A stretch of 16,760 nt of DNA, from NCBI GenBank assembly GCA_946803715.1, contig CAMPET010000003.1, forward strand, positions 226,758 through 243,517, written 5' to 3'. Positions 8,148 through 16,624 of this stretch are shown here, one piece after another (position 1 is the stretch's first letter; each line of letters begins with the position of its first letter). The DNA comes from Beroe ovata. Taxonomy: Eukaryota > Ctenophora > Nuda > Beroida > Beroidae. The translations under genes and the position numbers were made by a program. The notes below the pieces were generated by a model. The model worked only from the letters and a program-made list of their open reading frames with translations. It did not search any database and was not told where the DNA came from.

Positions 8148-8814
8148 ACTGCGAGAAGCACCTCTACGGAGAATTACTCCAGTCGGAAGAATAATAACAC
8201 AGTGAAGGATGATTATACCTTTACCATTCGGCAGACCCTACTACGACTGCCTTTCTTCTCCCCTCTTTCACCACGGTATGAATCTGTGATATTAACAGAC
8301 CACCCATGGTGCAAACTTGAGACATCCATGCCCACACAGAGACATACGCGCCTACACACGCGCGCGTATGTGCGCGCATACTCACAATTCAGAAGTCTTT
8401 CTCATAAACTTGGCTATCATAATGAGTCAGCTAAAATATTCTTAGGGTTGGTTATCCTGATTTTCACAATTATTCTGTTTGAGCCTCCATAACTATATGG
8501 TGAGGAATAAGTTTCAACATAATTGGATGTTACAATACGACAACAAGTGCACACAAAGCCTTCCAACAAGTAACTGCATTATGCATCCTGCACACTGTTT
8601 AGCTGCATGCATCATGGAGCAGAGCGAAATGAGAGAAGTGTGAGAGTTACGAAAAGTTTCCTCCGAGCATGCTCTACTCTCACGAGATTGGGATCACAGC
8701 TATTTAACACTCACTTCTCTATGTTTATCATTAAGCGTCTACTGCAGGTTTGCAAAAACAGGAGAACATAATCTGATATATGTCAAATAGAATTCGCCGT
8801 GTTCAAGGTAAACA

Positions 8815-8886
8815 GATATATATATATGTGTGTGTGTGTACTGTGTATGGTGTGTGTGTGTGTGTACTGTGTATGGTGCGTGTGTT
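8815..8886. repeat. TA/TG microsatellite with internal 24-30 bp repetition
   Basis: A short (TA)n passes into (TG)n; TGTGTACTGTGTATGG then occurs twice. Simple repeat, no coding evidence. Confidence 0.85.
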
Positions 8887-9438
8887 ACACTGTGCAGTGC
8901 ACATCAGCTACTCAAGAAGGACTTTGACTCAGTATAGAAGTTCCTGGTTCATCTTCTCTTGTATTGAGGAAGTGGGGGAGGAGGGGTAGTTGTTTCATAT
9001 CTGTGAGAGGGAGGAAGGGTGCTAATTCGGGGTCATCACTAGGGAGAGAAATGATCCTCGATAGCAGTAAGCAGTTGCTCACCTCCATTTCTGTGAACTG
9101 ATCACGCGTCTCCTATCCATATAAATTTGAGCCACCTATGATATCCCACATCAATCCCGTCATTTTGAATCACATACCCACACACACTCTCTGGTCTCTG
9201 TCAAGATTGACAGCACGTACGAATTCAGGAGGACGATTATTCCATTCAATTAGAGAGAGAGAGATTCCTCTATAATAGCAGTGGTACAGTGTAGTAGTGC
9301 CTAGTACAGTGATGTTACCTGTACTCGACACTATAACCCTGGTACTAGGTATCACTATTAGGAGGATTGGTCTATAGGCAACTGGTAAAACAGTACGTTC
9401 ATTCCATCATTCATATTGGAGCATGTTAAACGCATCCA

Positions 9439-9529
9439 CCAATAGACGGACAGATGACAAGGTACACGGGCCAATGGGAGCGCAGTATTTGTGTCACGTG
9501 ACGTGCACCACAACCACCAGCTGCAGCTG
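9439..9529. promoter_or_regulatory. Intronic CCAAT / E-box cluster
   Basis: CCAAT occurs at 9439-9443 and 9471-9475. The perfect palindrome GTCACGTGAC lies at 9493-9502 (class B E-box, USF/MITF/Myc-Max type). Two abutting CAGCTG boxes form CAGCTGCAGCTG at 9518-9529, inside a larger near-palindrome ACCAGCTGCAGCTGTGGT. Four site types within 91 bp suggest an enhancer or internal promoter. Function is inference, and no linked transcript is visible. Confidence 0.3.
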
Positions 9530-9635
9530 TGGTGTAGATCAAACAAAGAGAGAGAGCATGTTTAATGGTGGTGGAAGTATCATTGTGAAGTACCCGACAT
9601 GTAACAGGGGGAGAGAGAGCTACAAGTGTGATGTG

Positions 9636-9730
9636 GGTTAATTAGTGTCTGAATCAATACGTATTATAGGGCAGCATTTGTGGACTGTAGGTTAATTAGT
9701 GTCTGAATCAATAGGTATTATAGGGCAGCA
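9636..9730. repeat. 41-bp direct repeat, period 54 bp
   Basis: GGTTAATTAGTGTCTGAATC begins both 41-bp copies (9636-9676 and 9690-9730). They are separated by 13 bp and differ at one site (ATACG versus ATAGG). Probably a local duplication. Confidence 0.9.
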
Positions 9731-10349
9731 GTTACTCAGTAAGAGTCAATATGTTGGAAAAGTAATAATTCATTAACACTTACGGCTTACCCTTGTTACG
9801 AATATAAGTGACCGGCACATAGGTACATCTTCTTTCATTTCCAAGGAAAGGAGGTCATTATCATTACGAAATCATTACCATGCGTTCTTCATAATTACGC
9901 GCGCTCTCCCCCATCTCTTTCTTATTTGATGATGAATTTCAAAGATAATACAGCTTGCGACGATTATCGGATTATTACCTGCCACTGCTGTAATTAATGC
10001 AATTAGCATGACTTTACCGGTGAATCAGGTTCCAAAATCTTATAAATTCCGAAATTTTGTACATACCTACCTTGTGAGCCCTTCTCAGAATCTCGTGCAC
10101 GTCGCACATGAAAATTATTGAGTGAAATCACCATTTATAATTACTACTTGAAAAACATTACCACGTTATATTATTACCACGAGCTGCAGTAATATGATAT
10201 TGTTTCAAATAATTTGGTGATAAAATGCTCGCATCATTACATTTTACAGTGGTAGGTACCCACATACATGACATTAGTTTTTAAAATCTTCTCCATCCAA
10301 AATTCCGAAATAACGAAAGGTACTGAAGGTACGATTATTGAGCAATGAT

Positions 10350-10811
10350 CAAAGATGTGAACTGCACCTTGCTGGATAAAGTGGAGTTCTGGTACCTAGT
10401 TTACCAGTTATATCATAGCATCTAAATTATATCATAAATGAAACCAGCTTACATTGTGTGGTCTATAACCAGTTCAGTTCATCCATTTTGAGATGGTGAA
10501 ATACCATGACCATTGACCACCTACCTACCATCACTACCGAAATACAGGTGAAGCATATTTGGGAGATTTTCGCACGACTGACTGTGTGAAATTCCCGATA
10601 TTTTACAGAATGGTTTCAGTGAGGTTTTCATGGATTGCTGACTTGCGTAACTATCTCGGACTTTGAACGTCACAGTATTCAAAATTAAGAGGTATCAGAT
10701 ACATCCATACATGATGTTCGGCTAAGTTGGTTCATTTTGACCATGATTCTAAACTCACGTGAGGTGGCATGTTAGGGTTGTTGTACATGTGTCCCCCCGG
10801 GCCTCCTGGTG
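10350..10811. repeat. Direct duplicate, copy 1, ending at N 10812
   Basis: About 460 bp matching 10850-11309 with few substitutions, running from AAGATGTGAAC into the 3' part of a ZMIZ exon. It stops at the N. The 37 bp between the N and copy 2 (10813-10849) do not match the sequence left of copy 1. Confidence 0.85.
10759..10811 (-). other. Duplicated, truncated 3' part of ZMIZ exon
   Basis: The last 53 bases of the 11257-11439 exon with its GTGAGT donor (10758-10753) are repeated and cut by the N. It has no acceptor. Its bases are identical to the intact exon. Most likely an assembly duplicate, not a second exon. Confidence 0.8.
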
Positions 10812-10849
10812 NTCAGGGCTTAAATAAGCGTTTCTGTCCCTAACTAAAA

Positions 10850-11309
10850 AAGATGTGAACCGCACCTTACTGGATAAAGTGGAGTTCTGGTACCTAGTTT
10901 ACCAGTTATATCATAGCATCTAAATTATATCATGAATGATACCAGCTTTCATGGTGTGGTCTATAACCAGTTCAGTTCATCCATTTTGAGAAGGTGAAAT
11001 ACCATGACCATTGACCACCTTCCTACCATCACTACCAAAATACAGGTGTAGCGAATTTGGGAGATTTTCGCACGACTGACTGTATGAAATTCCCGATATT
11101 TTACAGAATGGTTTCAGCGAGGTTTTCATGGATTGCTGACTTGCGTAACTATCTCGGACATTGAACGTCACAGTATTCACAATTGACAGGTATCAGATAC
11201 ATCCATACATCATGCTCGGCTAAGTTGGTTCATTTTGACCGTGATTCTAAACTCACGTGAGGTGGCATGTTAGGGTTGTTGTACATGTGTCCCCCCGGGC
11301 CTCCTGGTG
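10850..11309. repeat. Direct duplicate, copy 2
   Basis: Second copy of 10350-10811, joining without a break into the intact exon at 11257-11439. The minus frame 10977-11180 inside it has no recognisable motif; the equivalent stretch of copy 1 differs at several positions. Confidence 0.85.
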
Positions 11310-11439
11310 GTCCCCCCATGTAGTTGTGTGGGGGACCAGGGTACTGCTGCAGACTGGGGTTGTAGAAGTGGTTGTGTTGGCGTTCTATCTGCTTTAGCTG
11401 GCCAGGATAGTCCATGGGAGCTTTCTGTGGTGGAGGAAC
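11257..11439 (-). CDS. ZMIZ-like exon: VPPPQKAPMDYPGQ to NMPPH
   Basis: 183 nt, 61 codons, phase 0 at both ends. The acceptor CAACCCCCAG precedes GTTCCT (exon right end 11439). The donor is CCACCTCAC/GTGAGT (11256). The peptide opens VPPPQKAPMDYPGQLKQIER. It continues with HNHFYNPSLQQYPGPPHNYM and a Gly/Pro tract, then HMYNNPNMPPH. It is low-complexity, Tyr-, Asn- and Pro-rich, as in the disordered central region of ZMIZ1/2. The stretch QLKQIERQ may form a short helix. No catalytic motif is expected here. Its 3' end is repeated at 10759-10811 by the assembly. Confidence 0.82.
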
Positions 11440-11606
11440 CTGGGGGTTGCAAGTCAGTCGTCACACATCACACACCTCGTCACACATCACGCACCTCGTC
11501 ACACATCACACACCTCGTCACAAATCACACACCTCGTCACACATCACACCTCGTACATAGACACAGATATGGGCAAACTATCAGTATAATTGGAGGCACT
11601 ACTTAC
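11440..11606 (-). other. Short intron with CACACCTCGT tandem repeat
   Basis: 167-bp intron bounded by GTAAGTAGT and CAACCCCCAG in transcript sense. Its middle (about 11460-11552) is a tandem array of roughly 19 bp, CGTCACACATCACACACCT-like, in about five copies. The array keeps a plus-strand frame (11307-11891) open, which runs antisense across two true exons and is not a gene. Confidence 0.8.
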
Positions 11607-11880
11607 TGTGTCTGTGGGAACTCTGTTGTAAGGGGTCACTGTGTGGTTGGGGTAAGGTGGATTAGGGAACGGGCCCTGGTACTGCCCCGGCTGTCCGGGA
11701 CCAGGGGGTGGTCCAGTACCCCCTGTACTCTGGTAGAAGTTGTTATAGCCCCCCTGATCAGGGGTCGGGCCCCCCACGGGCCCGGGACCACTTCCCGCTA
11801 CAAAGTCTGTGGTGGTACCCACGGGCTGGGGTGGACCGTTGGAGTCAGGCTGACCGTTGTACTGCGCAGATGGGGGCACG
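11607..11880 (-). CDS. ZMIZ-like exon: Pro/Gly/Gln/Asn-rich segment
   Basis: 274 nt: one base completing a Gly codon split with the Ala-tract exon, then 91 codons, ending in phase 0. The acceptor CATCCCTCAG lies right of 11880 and the donor GACACA/GTAAGT at 11606. The peptide starts VPPSAQYNGQPDSNGPPQP and contains TTDFVAGSGPGPVGGPTPDQ. It continues GGYNNFYQSTGGTGPPPGPG and ends YNRVPTDT. A second AG nearer the middle (before TACAAC) could also act as acceptor, but only the outer one keeps the frame with the upstream exon. It is a disordered transactivation-type region by composition; that role is inferred. Confidence 0.82.
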
Positions 11881-12532
11881 CTGAGGGATGATTTGAGTGA
11901 TACTGTGGTTTCCCGGAATTTGAGTTTTTGTTGGCTACCATGCAGATCCGTGACTTGTGTACTTTGTTATGCACCTGCCTTATTATGGTAAACTACGCGG
12001 CACGCGTGCACTTTTATACTGCGTAGCTATTAATAGCAGCCCACTGACATACAGTGAAGTTCCCAAAGTGTTTATTTTTAGAAACACGCGAACTAGGCTC
12101 TGCAATGCATTATTTGTGCGATGTGACATATGGATAGAAACTTTGCAGTCATTCACGAGGGTTGGTTAAACTGAAATTATGCGGTTTTCAGGGTTAGTGT
12201 TGAAGCGGTTAAAGCGTGACGTCACATCATATCGTAACAACAAAACCAACTACAATTCACATGACTGTAACAGTTAAGTTATCGTTGCTATACGATTATA
12301 CCCTGACCAGTCGTTGTGATGTGGTGAAGTCAAGTTTAATCGAGACCAAGTGACGATGATTGCGTCACAAAGATACTATAATTATAAATTATCCGTGTGT
12401 TTGACTGGCGGGTTGAAACTTCTAGGTTCTAACATGGAGACGTGCTCTTGATAAGTTTCTCGCGTGGGTCACACGGCGTGACGTGATGAGATCACGTGAT
12501 AATAATGCGTCGTGATGTGTGACGGCACTCAC
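11881..12532 (-). other. Intron with CRE-like motif cluster
   Basis: 652-bp intron between the Ala-tract exon and the Pro/Gly exon. In transcript sense it starts GTGAGTGCCG and ends CCCTCAG. Its 5' third is rich in TGACG/CGTCA motifs, listed separately. The plus frame 11957-12169 has no recognisable motif. Confidence 0.7.
12217..12524. promoter_or_regulatory. Cluster of CRE/bZIP-like sites in intron
   Basis: A full cAMP-response-element palindrome TGACGTCA lies at 12217-12224. Half-sites follow at 12351-12355 (TGACG), 12363-12367 (CGTCA), 12479-12483 (TGACG) and 12520-12524 (TGACG). The palindrome ATCACGTGAT at 12491-12500 contains an E-box. CpG is noticeably more frequent here than in the surrounding AT-rich DNA. 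CREB/ATF-type binding is inference from motif only. Confidence 0.4.
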
Positions 12533-12654
12533 CCCTGATCTGGTGGTGCCTCGTTCTGGAGGGCCGCAGTGGCGGTGGCAGTTGCAGTGGCTGTCGCAGT
12601 GGCGGCAGCGGCAGCTACGGCGGCAGCGGCAGCTGCAGCAGCAGGATTCCCCAT
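12533..12654 (-). CDS. ZMIZ-like exon: Ala / Thr-Ala tract
   Basis: 122 nt: 40 codons plus two bases. The acceptor TGTGTTTCAG precedes ATGGGG (exon right end 12654) and the donor is TCAGGG/GTGAGT at 12532. The peptide is MGNP, eight Ala, Val, five Ala, six Thr-Ala pairs, then ALQNEAPPDQ. The same order (Ala run, Val, Ala run, alternating Thr-Ala, Ala-Leu-Gln) is a hallmark I recall in vertebrate ZMIZ1. The codons are mixed (GCT, GCA, GCC, GCG; ACT, ACA, ACC), so selection on protein rather than DNA slippage maintains it. The initial ATG is internal: the preceding exon joins in frame, so I do not take it as the start codon. Confidence 0.85.
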
Positions 12655-13408
12655 CTGAAACACAGCAATTGATATTCCCTTCGATAATGAGACCATGATC
12701 AAGTACAGAATAGGGAAAAGTCCGGATTATTCTTTCCTACTCAGTTCTTGATCAATGATCATGATCTCATTCAAATAAGTTAACCCCCTCTCCCAAATAA
12801 CCGAGATCATCCCGCGTGTTTGGTTCGTTACCTTGGCTCTTGTTCAGCACGGTGAGTGCTTGTGTGTGGGTGTAGTAGACTGCAGTAGGTGATGTGAAAC
12901 ATGCAGAGATGGAAATGAATAAAATCCTTGCAATGGATCTTCGATCCTTCAACACAGGTTTTCTTACACGTCTAATGCCCCACTTATGTGGGATACTTTT
13001 GAAACATCGGATAATGTGTAACCAAGCTTCCCCCTATAAATGCTGCTGCTGACGATAAACATTAAACCTGTCCATGCTCCGCATTTGACATCTCGTTCAA
13101 TAAAGAACCGGTTATAGAGCTGCTCAGCTGTTTAAAGCAGTCAAGATTTCATCCCATATTCGTGCAATTCCGCAATTATGTCCATCATACTCGAATAGAT
13201 GCATTATACTATCATGAGGTGTCATAGGTGACTATTATTTAGGAGAGATTGATACTGAACTACAGAGATCAGCTACTTCAGTGACAGAATGATTTCAGTA
13301 CTGATTACAATCATGCATGATCTGGGGTGAAACAGTGGATGGAAAGCAGATGGAGAAACTCTCATCTTGAGAGTTGACGATACATGTTTAGATGGGAGTG
13401 GTAGTTAC
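12655..13408 (-). other. ZMIZ-like intron
   Basis: 754-bp intron from GTAACTAC (13408, transcript 5' end) to the TTTCAG before the Ala-tract exon. AT-rich. The minus frame 12767-12955 has no recognisable motif and no supporting splice sites. Confidence 0.7.
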
Positions 13409-13482
13409 CTGCTGTCCCCCTTGGGGCATGATGTACATCTCTCTGGAGCCTTGCTGCGCGTACCCTCCCATTTGCTGTCCAC
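13409..13482 (-). CDS. ZMIZ-like exon: Gly/Gln/Met-rich segment
   Basis: 74 nt: two bases of a split codon, then 24 codons ending in phase 0. The acceptor TTGTTCCAG lies right of 13482 and the donor CAGCAG/GTAACT at 13408. The peptide is GQQMGGYAQQGSREMYIMPQ followed by GGQQ and joins directly to MGNP of the Ala-tract exon. Length and composition fit the low-complexity region ahead of the Ala tract in ZMIZ proteins. It is the most 5' exon I can support; the upstream exon should end with one base of a split codon and was not found. Confidence 0.7.
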
Positions 13483-13500
13483 CTGGAACAATGCGTTTAA

Positions 13501-13565
13501 AGATTACGTGATATTGATATCACGCGTTGGTCGCGTGAGTGGTCACGCGTTAGGGAACACGCATA
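13501..13565. promoter_or_regulatory. CpG-rich patch with two ACGCGT palindromes
   Basis: ACGCGT occurs at 13522-13527 and 13545-13550, with TCGCGTG between them, in the intron just upstream of the 13409-13482 exon. ACGCGT is an E2F/MCB-like core in some eukaryotes. Only the motif and the local CpG density are seen; function is unproven. Confidence 0.25.
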
Positions 13566-13726
13566 ACAGTTTGATGAAATATTGGTGAGTTATGAATGAC
13601 CACTCACTTTTAGCCTCATAACAGTACAACACAGCCATTGATCTAATAATCTCTCTGTCATTTACAAACTACAGTGTCATATTGCCCAGTAATTCTGCCC
13701 ACACTCACACACAGACACAATGACAC

Positions 13727-14831
13727 ATACAGGGTGTGTCAAAAAAAAGTGGACAAAAGTAGACGTCCATATCTCAGCTTCTGTTTGGAGTTTCCGGATG
13801 AAATTTGGAGGTGTGGTAGGTATCGGTTATAAGATTTTGCAAAAAAATTTTCAAGTCCCTAGCTCGAAAAATGTGGATTTTCTGTTTCTGAGCCTCAAAA
13901 ACGTTAGCTCTCAACGGGGTCATGAAGGCCTAATATTGNTAGCTAATTGTTCAATTATCCAATTAGCTAATTGGGCCAAAACAATTAAGAACGATCACTA
14001 ACTAATTAAACCAAGAACCAAGCTATCATATCCCTTTGGAATGAACTTTTTATTCTATTCAGATCGCCAGTTATCGACCCTAATTAGGCTAATTAGGTAA
14101 AAAGCTGATTAGTTTGTCGGGAGAATCGAAGCAGTATCATCGAATTGAACGGGCAGTAAGCGATTCCATGCTTATTGATAAGTTTCAGGTCGAAAAACGA
14201 ATCCAAAATCACCTTTTTCTGGCCTGTGAGAGGCAGAATTGACTATTAAGTGACGTAATTATGACGTCATACGATTATGAGCGACGAAGAATGACTTTGG
14301 TCACCATCATTGTAAAGCCCTTTCTTTCTTCTTTCCAACGTGGGGTCGACATAAGATATATCTTTTGTGGATCAAAAGTTATGAACGTTCAAAGAGGGGA
14401 CACTTCAAAAGTGTTGTCTCTCCATATCTGCATATGTATGTATCTATATATATGGTCGTAACCCAAAATCCGACAAACACCCTTGATTTTGGCGATTTCA
14501 AGTTGTTATAACTTCGTCATTTTTTATCCGATTGACTTGAAATTTCGGTTGCTGCCTCTCTATGATATAAATAGATGGAATACTAAGTTTCATAACAATT
14601 GTATGAATAGAAGCGGTGTTATCGATAGTCGAAATTCGGCGAATCCGTAAAAACATATAGTAGGGTCTGGCAAGCGCCGCAGCTTTTCGCGCGTTACATA
14701 AACGCATCAAGCTCACCGAGTCGGCCCTTCGGGCCTCCTCTGTGACCGAGCTCGCAAAAAGGGCCCTTCGGGCCCTTTTTGCTCGCACGTTCACGTTAGC
14801 TACAGATGCCGCGGGGGGCTTGCCAGCCCCC
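13727..14831. repeat. Probable interspersed repeat containing hairpin module (copy B)
   Basis: The unit appears to start at about 13727 (ACAGGGTGTGTCAAAAAAAA), a terminus reminiscent of Tc1/mariner-type ends. It ends at the hairpin 14814-14831. Near 14479-14491 the sequence ACACCCTTGATTTT is a rough inverted match to the start, so the DNA part (13727 to about 14490) may be one element and the hairpin module (about 14630-14831, reverse orientation of copy A) another. No transposase domain was seen in the frames at 13720-14001 and 14498-14794. N 13939 interrupts it. Class unassigned. Confidence 0.5.
14630..14831 (-). repeat. Hairpin-rich repeat, copy B
   Basis: Reverse-oriented homologue of 4072-4274. 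The 13-bp hairpin with TTC loop on this strand lies at 14754-14782 and is preserved. The hairpin at about 14711-14747 has a degraded right arm. The end hairpin is 14814-14831. Read on minus it contains VRAKRARRALFASS and NARKAA.LARPY, shared with copy A. Homology with A stops at the N of copy A, while copy B continues leftwards into other repeat sequence. Confidence 0.85.
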
Positions 14832-14839
14832 TGATTCCG

Positions 14840-15820
14840 TCTTGTTAGGTCATTGGTTAAATCCTGGGTTTTTCATTCCTGTAAAAAAACACTCTCAGAA
14901 AATTAGCCATTTCCTGTGACATGTGTATGAAAGTGACGTATATAACACGATAGATGAAATCACATAGTCCCCCACTGTATTATGGTGACGTGGCACTTCC
15001 GGCTGTGTGTGTGCCTGTGTCTGTGTGTCTGTGCGTGTGTGTCTGTGTCTGTGTCTGTGTGTGTATGTGTCAACTGACAAGAATTGACATGAAGAGAGAG
15101 GGGGAAAGTGACGATGTATCCTGTACACTTATATCTCCCCTGACTTCCTACACACTCTCACACACTCAAATACCGCACACTCCAAAATGTACAGAGAATC
15201 TCGAATACCACGCAAGGTGTGATCAGGGTGTGGTCATGGTAACATCATGCACCAAGTCATCACGAGATTGATAACTCTCCCATAAGGAGGAATTCTTTGA
15301 CAAATGCCGACATTCTGTAATTCGGAGATCCCGACAAGACTGCATTCCCGAAGTAGCACAGAAAAACACTCTCTTTTTTTGAAGGAGAAGTGTCAAGATA
15401 CTGGAATGCTGTGGATTTTTAATCACGGTGAATGGTAAATGTCTGTCCTGTGACCTGTCTATAATAGTGGAATCTTAAAAAGACGCTTGATACCTACCTA
15501 GGTAGTTACCTATCAACCACAGCTTTAAGAGAAGAACACTATTATAACCTGCTGTATTCAGAACTGTATATAATATACAGAACATTGGTCGATGAGTAAT
15601 GCTGTGGGTATTGTCGTTATTGGTACTGACTTCTGTTATAGTGGATGCTGTATTCATGGAATTCACTGTATAGTGGATATTGGTATTGGGTACTGCAGTA
15701 GTGCTTCTGTGGTGGTATGCTATGGGTCCTGTTGTCTGTAGTGGGCAGGGCCCGACCGGGGAAGCAATTCTAGGCCGGGGCCGGGGGATCATAACTCATT
15801 CTGTTTGAAAGACCTATGAG
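14840..15820. other. Non-coding stretch right of the repeat
   Basis: No exon recognised. It includes the TG microsatellite 15005-15068 and a GC-rich patch at about 15740-15788 (CCGGGGCCGGGG-like) unlike its AT-rich surroundings. The minus frame 15475-15792 crosses the patch but lacks convincing splice signals. Confidence 0.5.
15005..15068. repeat. TG/TC microsatellite
   Basis: Interrupted (TG)n with TGTCTGTG and TGCCTGTG variants. Confidence 0.9.
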
Positions 15821-15860
15821 AAGACTGTCTTGTGTGATATCTATCACACAATACAGTCTT
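15821..15860. repeat. 40-nt hairpin, 19-bp arms
   Basis: AAGACTGTCTTGTGTGATA is followed by two bases and then TATCACACAATACAGTCTT. The arms pair with one mismatch. It is a discrete short inverted repeat in AT-rich DNA, with no role assigned. Confidence 0.85.
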
Positions 15861-15922
15861 ATTATGACAACTGTTTATTTTTTTATCGAGCATTACAGCA
15901 ATACGCTTGTTTTCACTGTGAT

Positions 15923-16059
15923 GGGTACTGTAGTTGTACTGTTGTTGTAGTACTGTAGTGAGTGCTGTTATAGTCGGTACTGCAGCAGTACTGTAGTGGG
16001 TACTGTTATAGTCGGTACTGCAGCAGTACTGTAGTTGTGAGTACTGTTATAGTCGGTAG
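15923..16059. repeat. Tandem repeat, unit about 38-41 bp, GTACTGTTATAGTCGG
   Basis: Units start at 15962, 16000 and 16041 and share TGTTATAGTCGGTA. Two also share the palindrome-bearing GTACTGCAGCAGTAC. A diverged partial unit lies to the left (15923-15960). The spacing is 38 then 41 bp. Confidence 0.85.
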
Positions 16060-16071
16060 TCCGTAGTAAGA

Positions 16072-16620
16072 AGTATTTAGGTTCTAGGTATACTTAGGTT
16101 CTGGGTACTGCGGTGCAGTGACGATTATATCGAAATATTTCGAGTAGTCATATTTCGAGTAGTCTCCATTGTTACAATTTACACAGGATATTAGCCTATA
16201 CTACTACCCATTTATCACAATACTTTGTACGGGAAGTCCATCTTGGTGAAAACAGTCATTGACCATTGTGTGTATAACACTGTTATGATAGAACCACACC
16301 CACACCATGATTATGGAGAACACTATTCGATCCGCCATTCATTACTCCTCCAATCTTTCTATATGACAGTTTTTCTATATGACAGTCAGTACCTACCATC
16401 CGATAACATACTACCAGCTACCTACTAAATCTGCTCATCACTGTTGAAATGTGCATCACTGTTGAAATGTGCAATGATAATAATTGGATTATTACTAACA
16501 GCTACACTTGCACTATATAATATATTTGGGTTGTTGTTGTGATGTTACCTACCATGATAACAATGCAGTTTATTGTTTACAGCTATCAAATAATTGAGAG
16601 TGCCACGTCTTTTGTTTAGA
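16072..16620. other. AT-rich non-coding stretch
   Basis: No exon recognised; the plus frame 16225-16428 has no motif. Small direct repeats are present: TTTCGAGTAGT twice near 16138-16162, CTATATGACAGT twice at about 16360-16386, and an 18-bp exact tandem at 16436-16471. Confidence 0.5.
16436..16471. repeat. 18-bp exact tandem duplication
   Basis: CATCACTGTTGAAATGTG occurs twice head to tail without mismatch. Confidence 0.9.
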
Positions 16621-16624
16621 GGGC

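Larger units (their letters stand above)
6283..10349 (-). other. Long ZMIZ-like intron, non-coding
   Basis: No exon passing splice-site and frame tests was recognised in this part of the apparent 5 kb intron. It holds CA/TG microsatellites (7336-7391, 7918-7950, 8094-8147, 8815-8886), a 54-bp-period direct repeat (9636-9730) and an E-box/CCAAT cluster (9439-9529). A few short frames (7898-8194, 8082-8492) are carried by the TG repeats. The region 6540-7300 is AT-rich and featureless to my eye. Confidence 0.6.
5311..13482 (-). other. Partial ZMIZ-family (Zimp/tonalli-like) gene, six internal exons
   Basis: Minus-strand gene segment assembled from six exons totalling 991 nt, about 330 codons. 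Junction phases are 0, 2, 0, 0 and 1 in transcript order, and every join keeps the frame. The predicted part is low-complexity (Pro, Gly, Gln, Asn, Tyr, Ala), then enters the conserved domain upstream of the SP-RING finger. ZMIZ1/2 are nuclear PIAS-like coregulators of androgen receptor, Smad and Notch signalling with SUMO-ligase-type fingers; Drosophila tonalli is related. That function is inferred from family membership. Missing parts are the N-terminal region, the SP-RING and the acidic C-terminus. Two exon fragments are duplicated next to N characters, most likely by assembly. Apparent introns are about 754, 652, 167, 4974 and 634 bp, the last two inflated by those duplications. Confidence 0.85.

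Noticed and set aside
11307-11891. Plus-strand frame of 194 codons
   Set aside because: It runs antisense to two well-supported ZMIZ-like exons and through a short tandem repeat in the intron.
14640-14840. Repeat terminus considered as a Helitron end (hairpin followed by CTGA)
   Set aside because: The hairpin touches CTGA without the usual short spacing and no opposite TC end or RepHel sequence is visible.
15475-15792. Minus-strand frame with a GC-rich 5' part, considered as an upstream ZMIZ exon
   Set aside because: No convincing donor, no residue pattern of the ZMIZ N-terminus, and the required one-base phase could not be shown.
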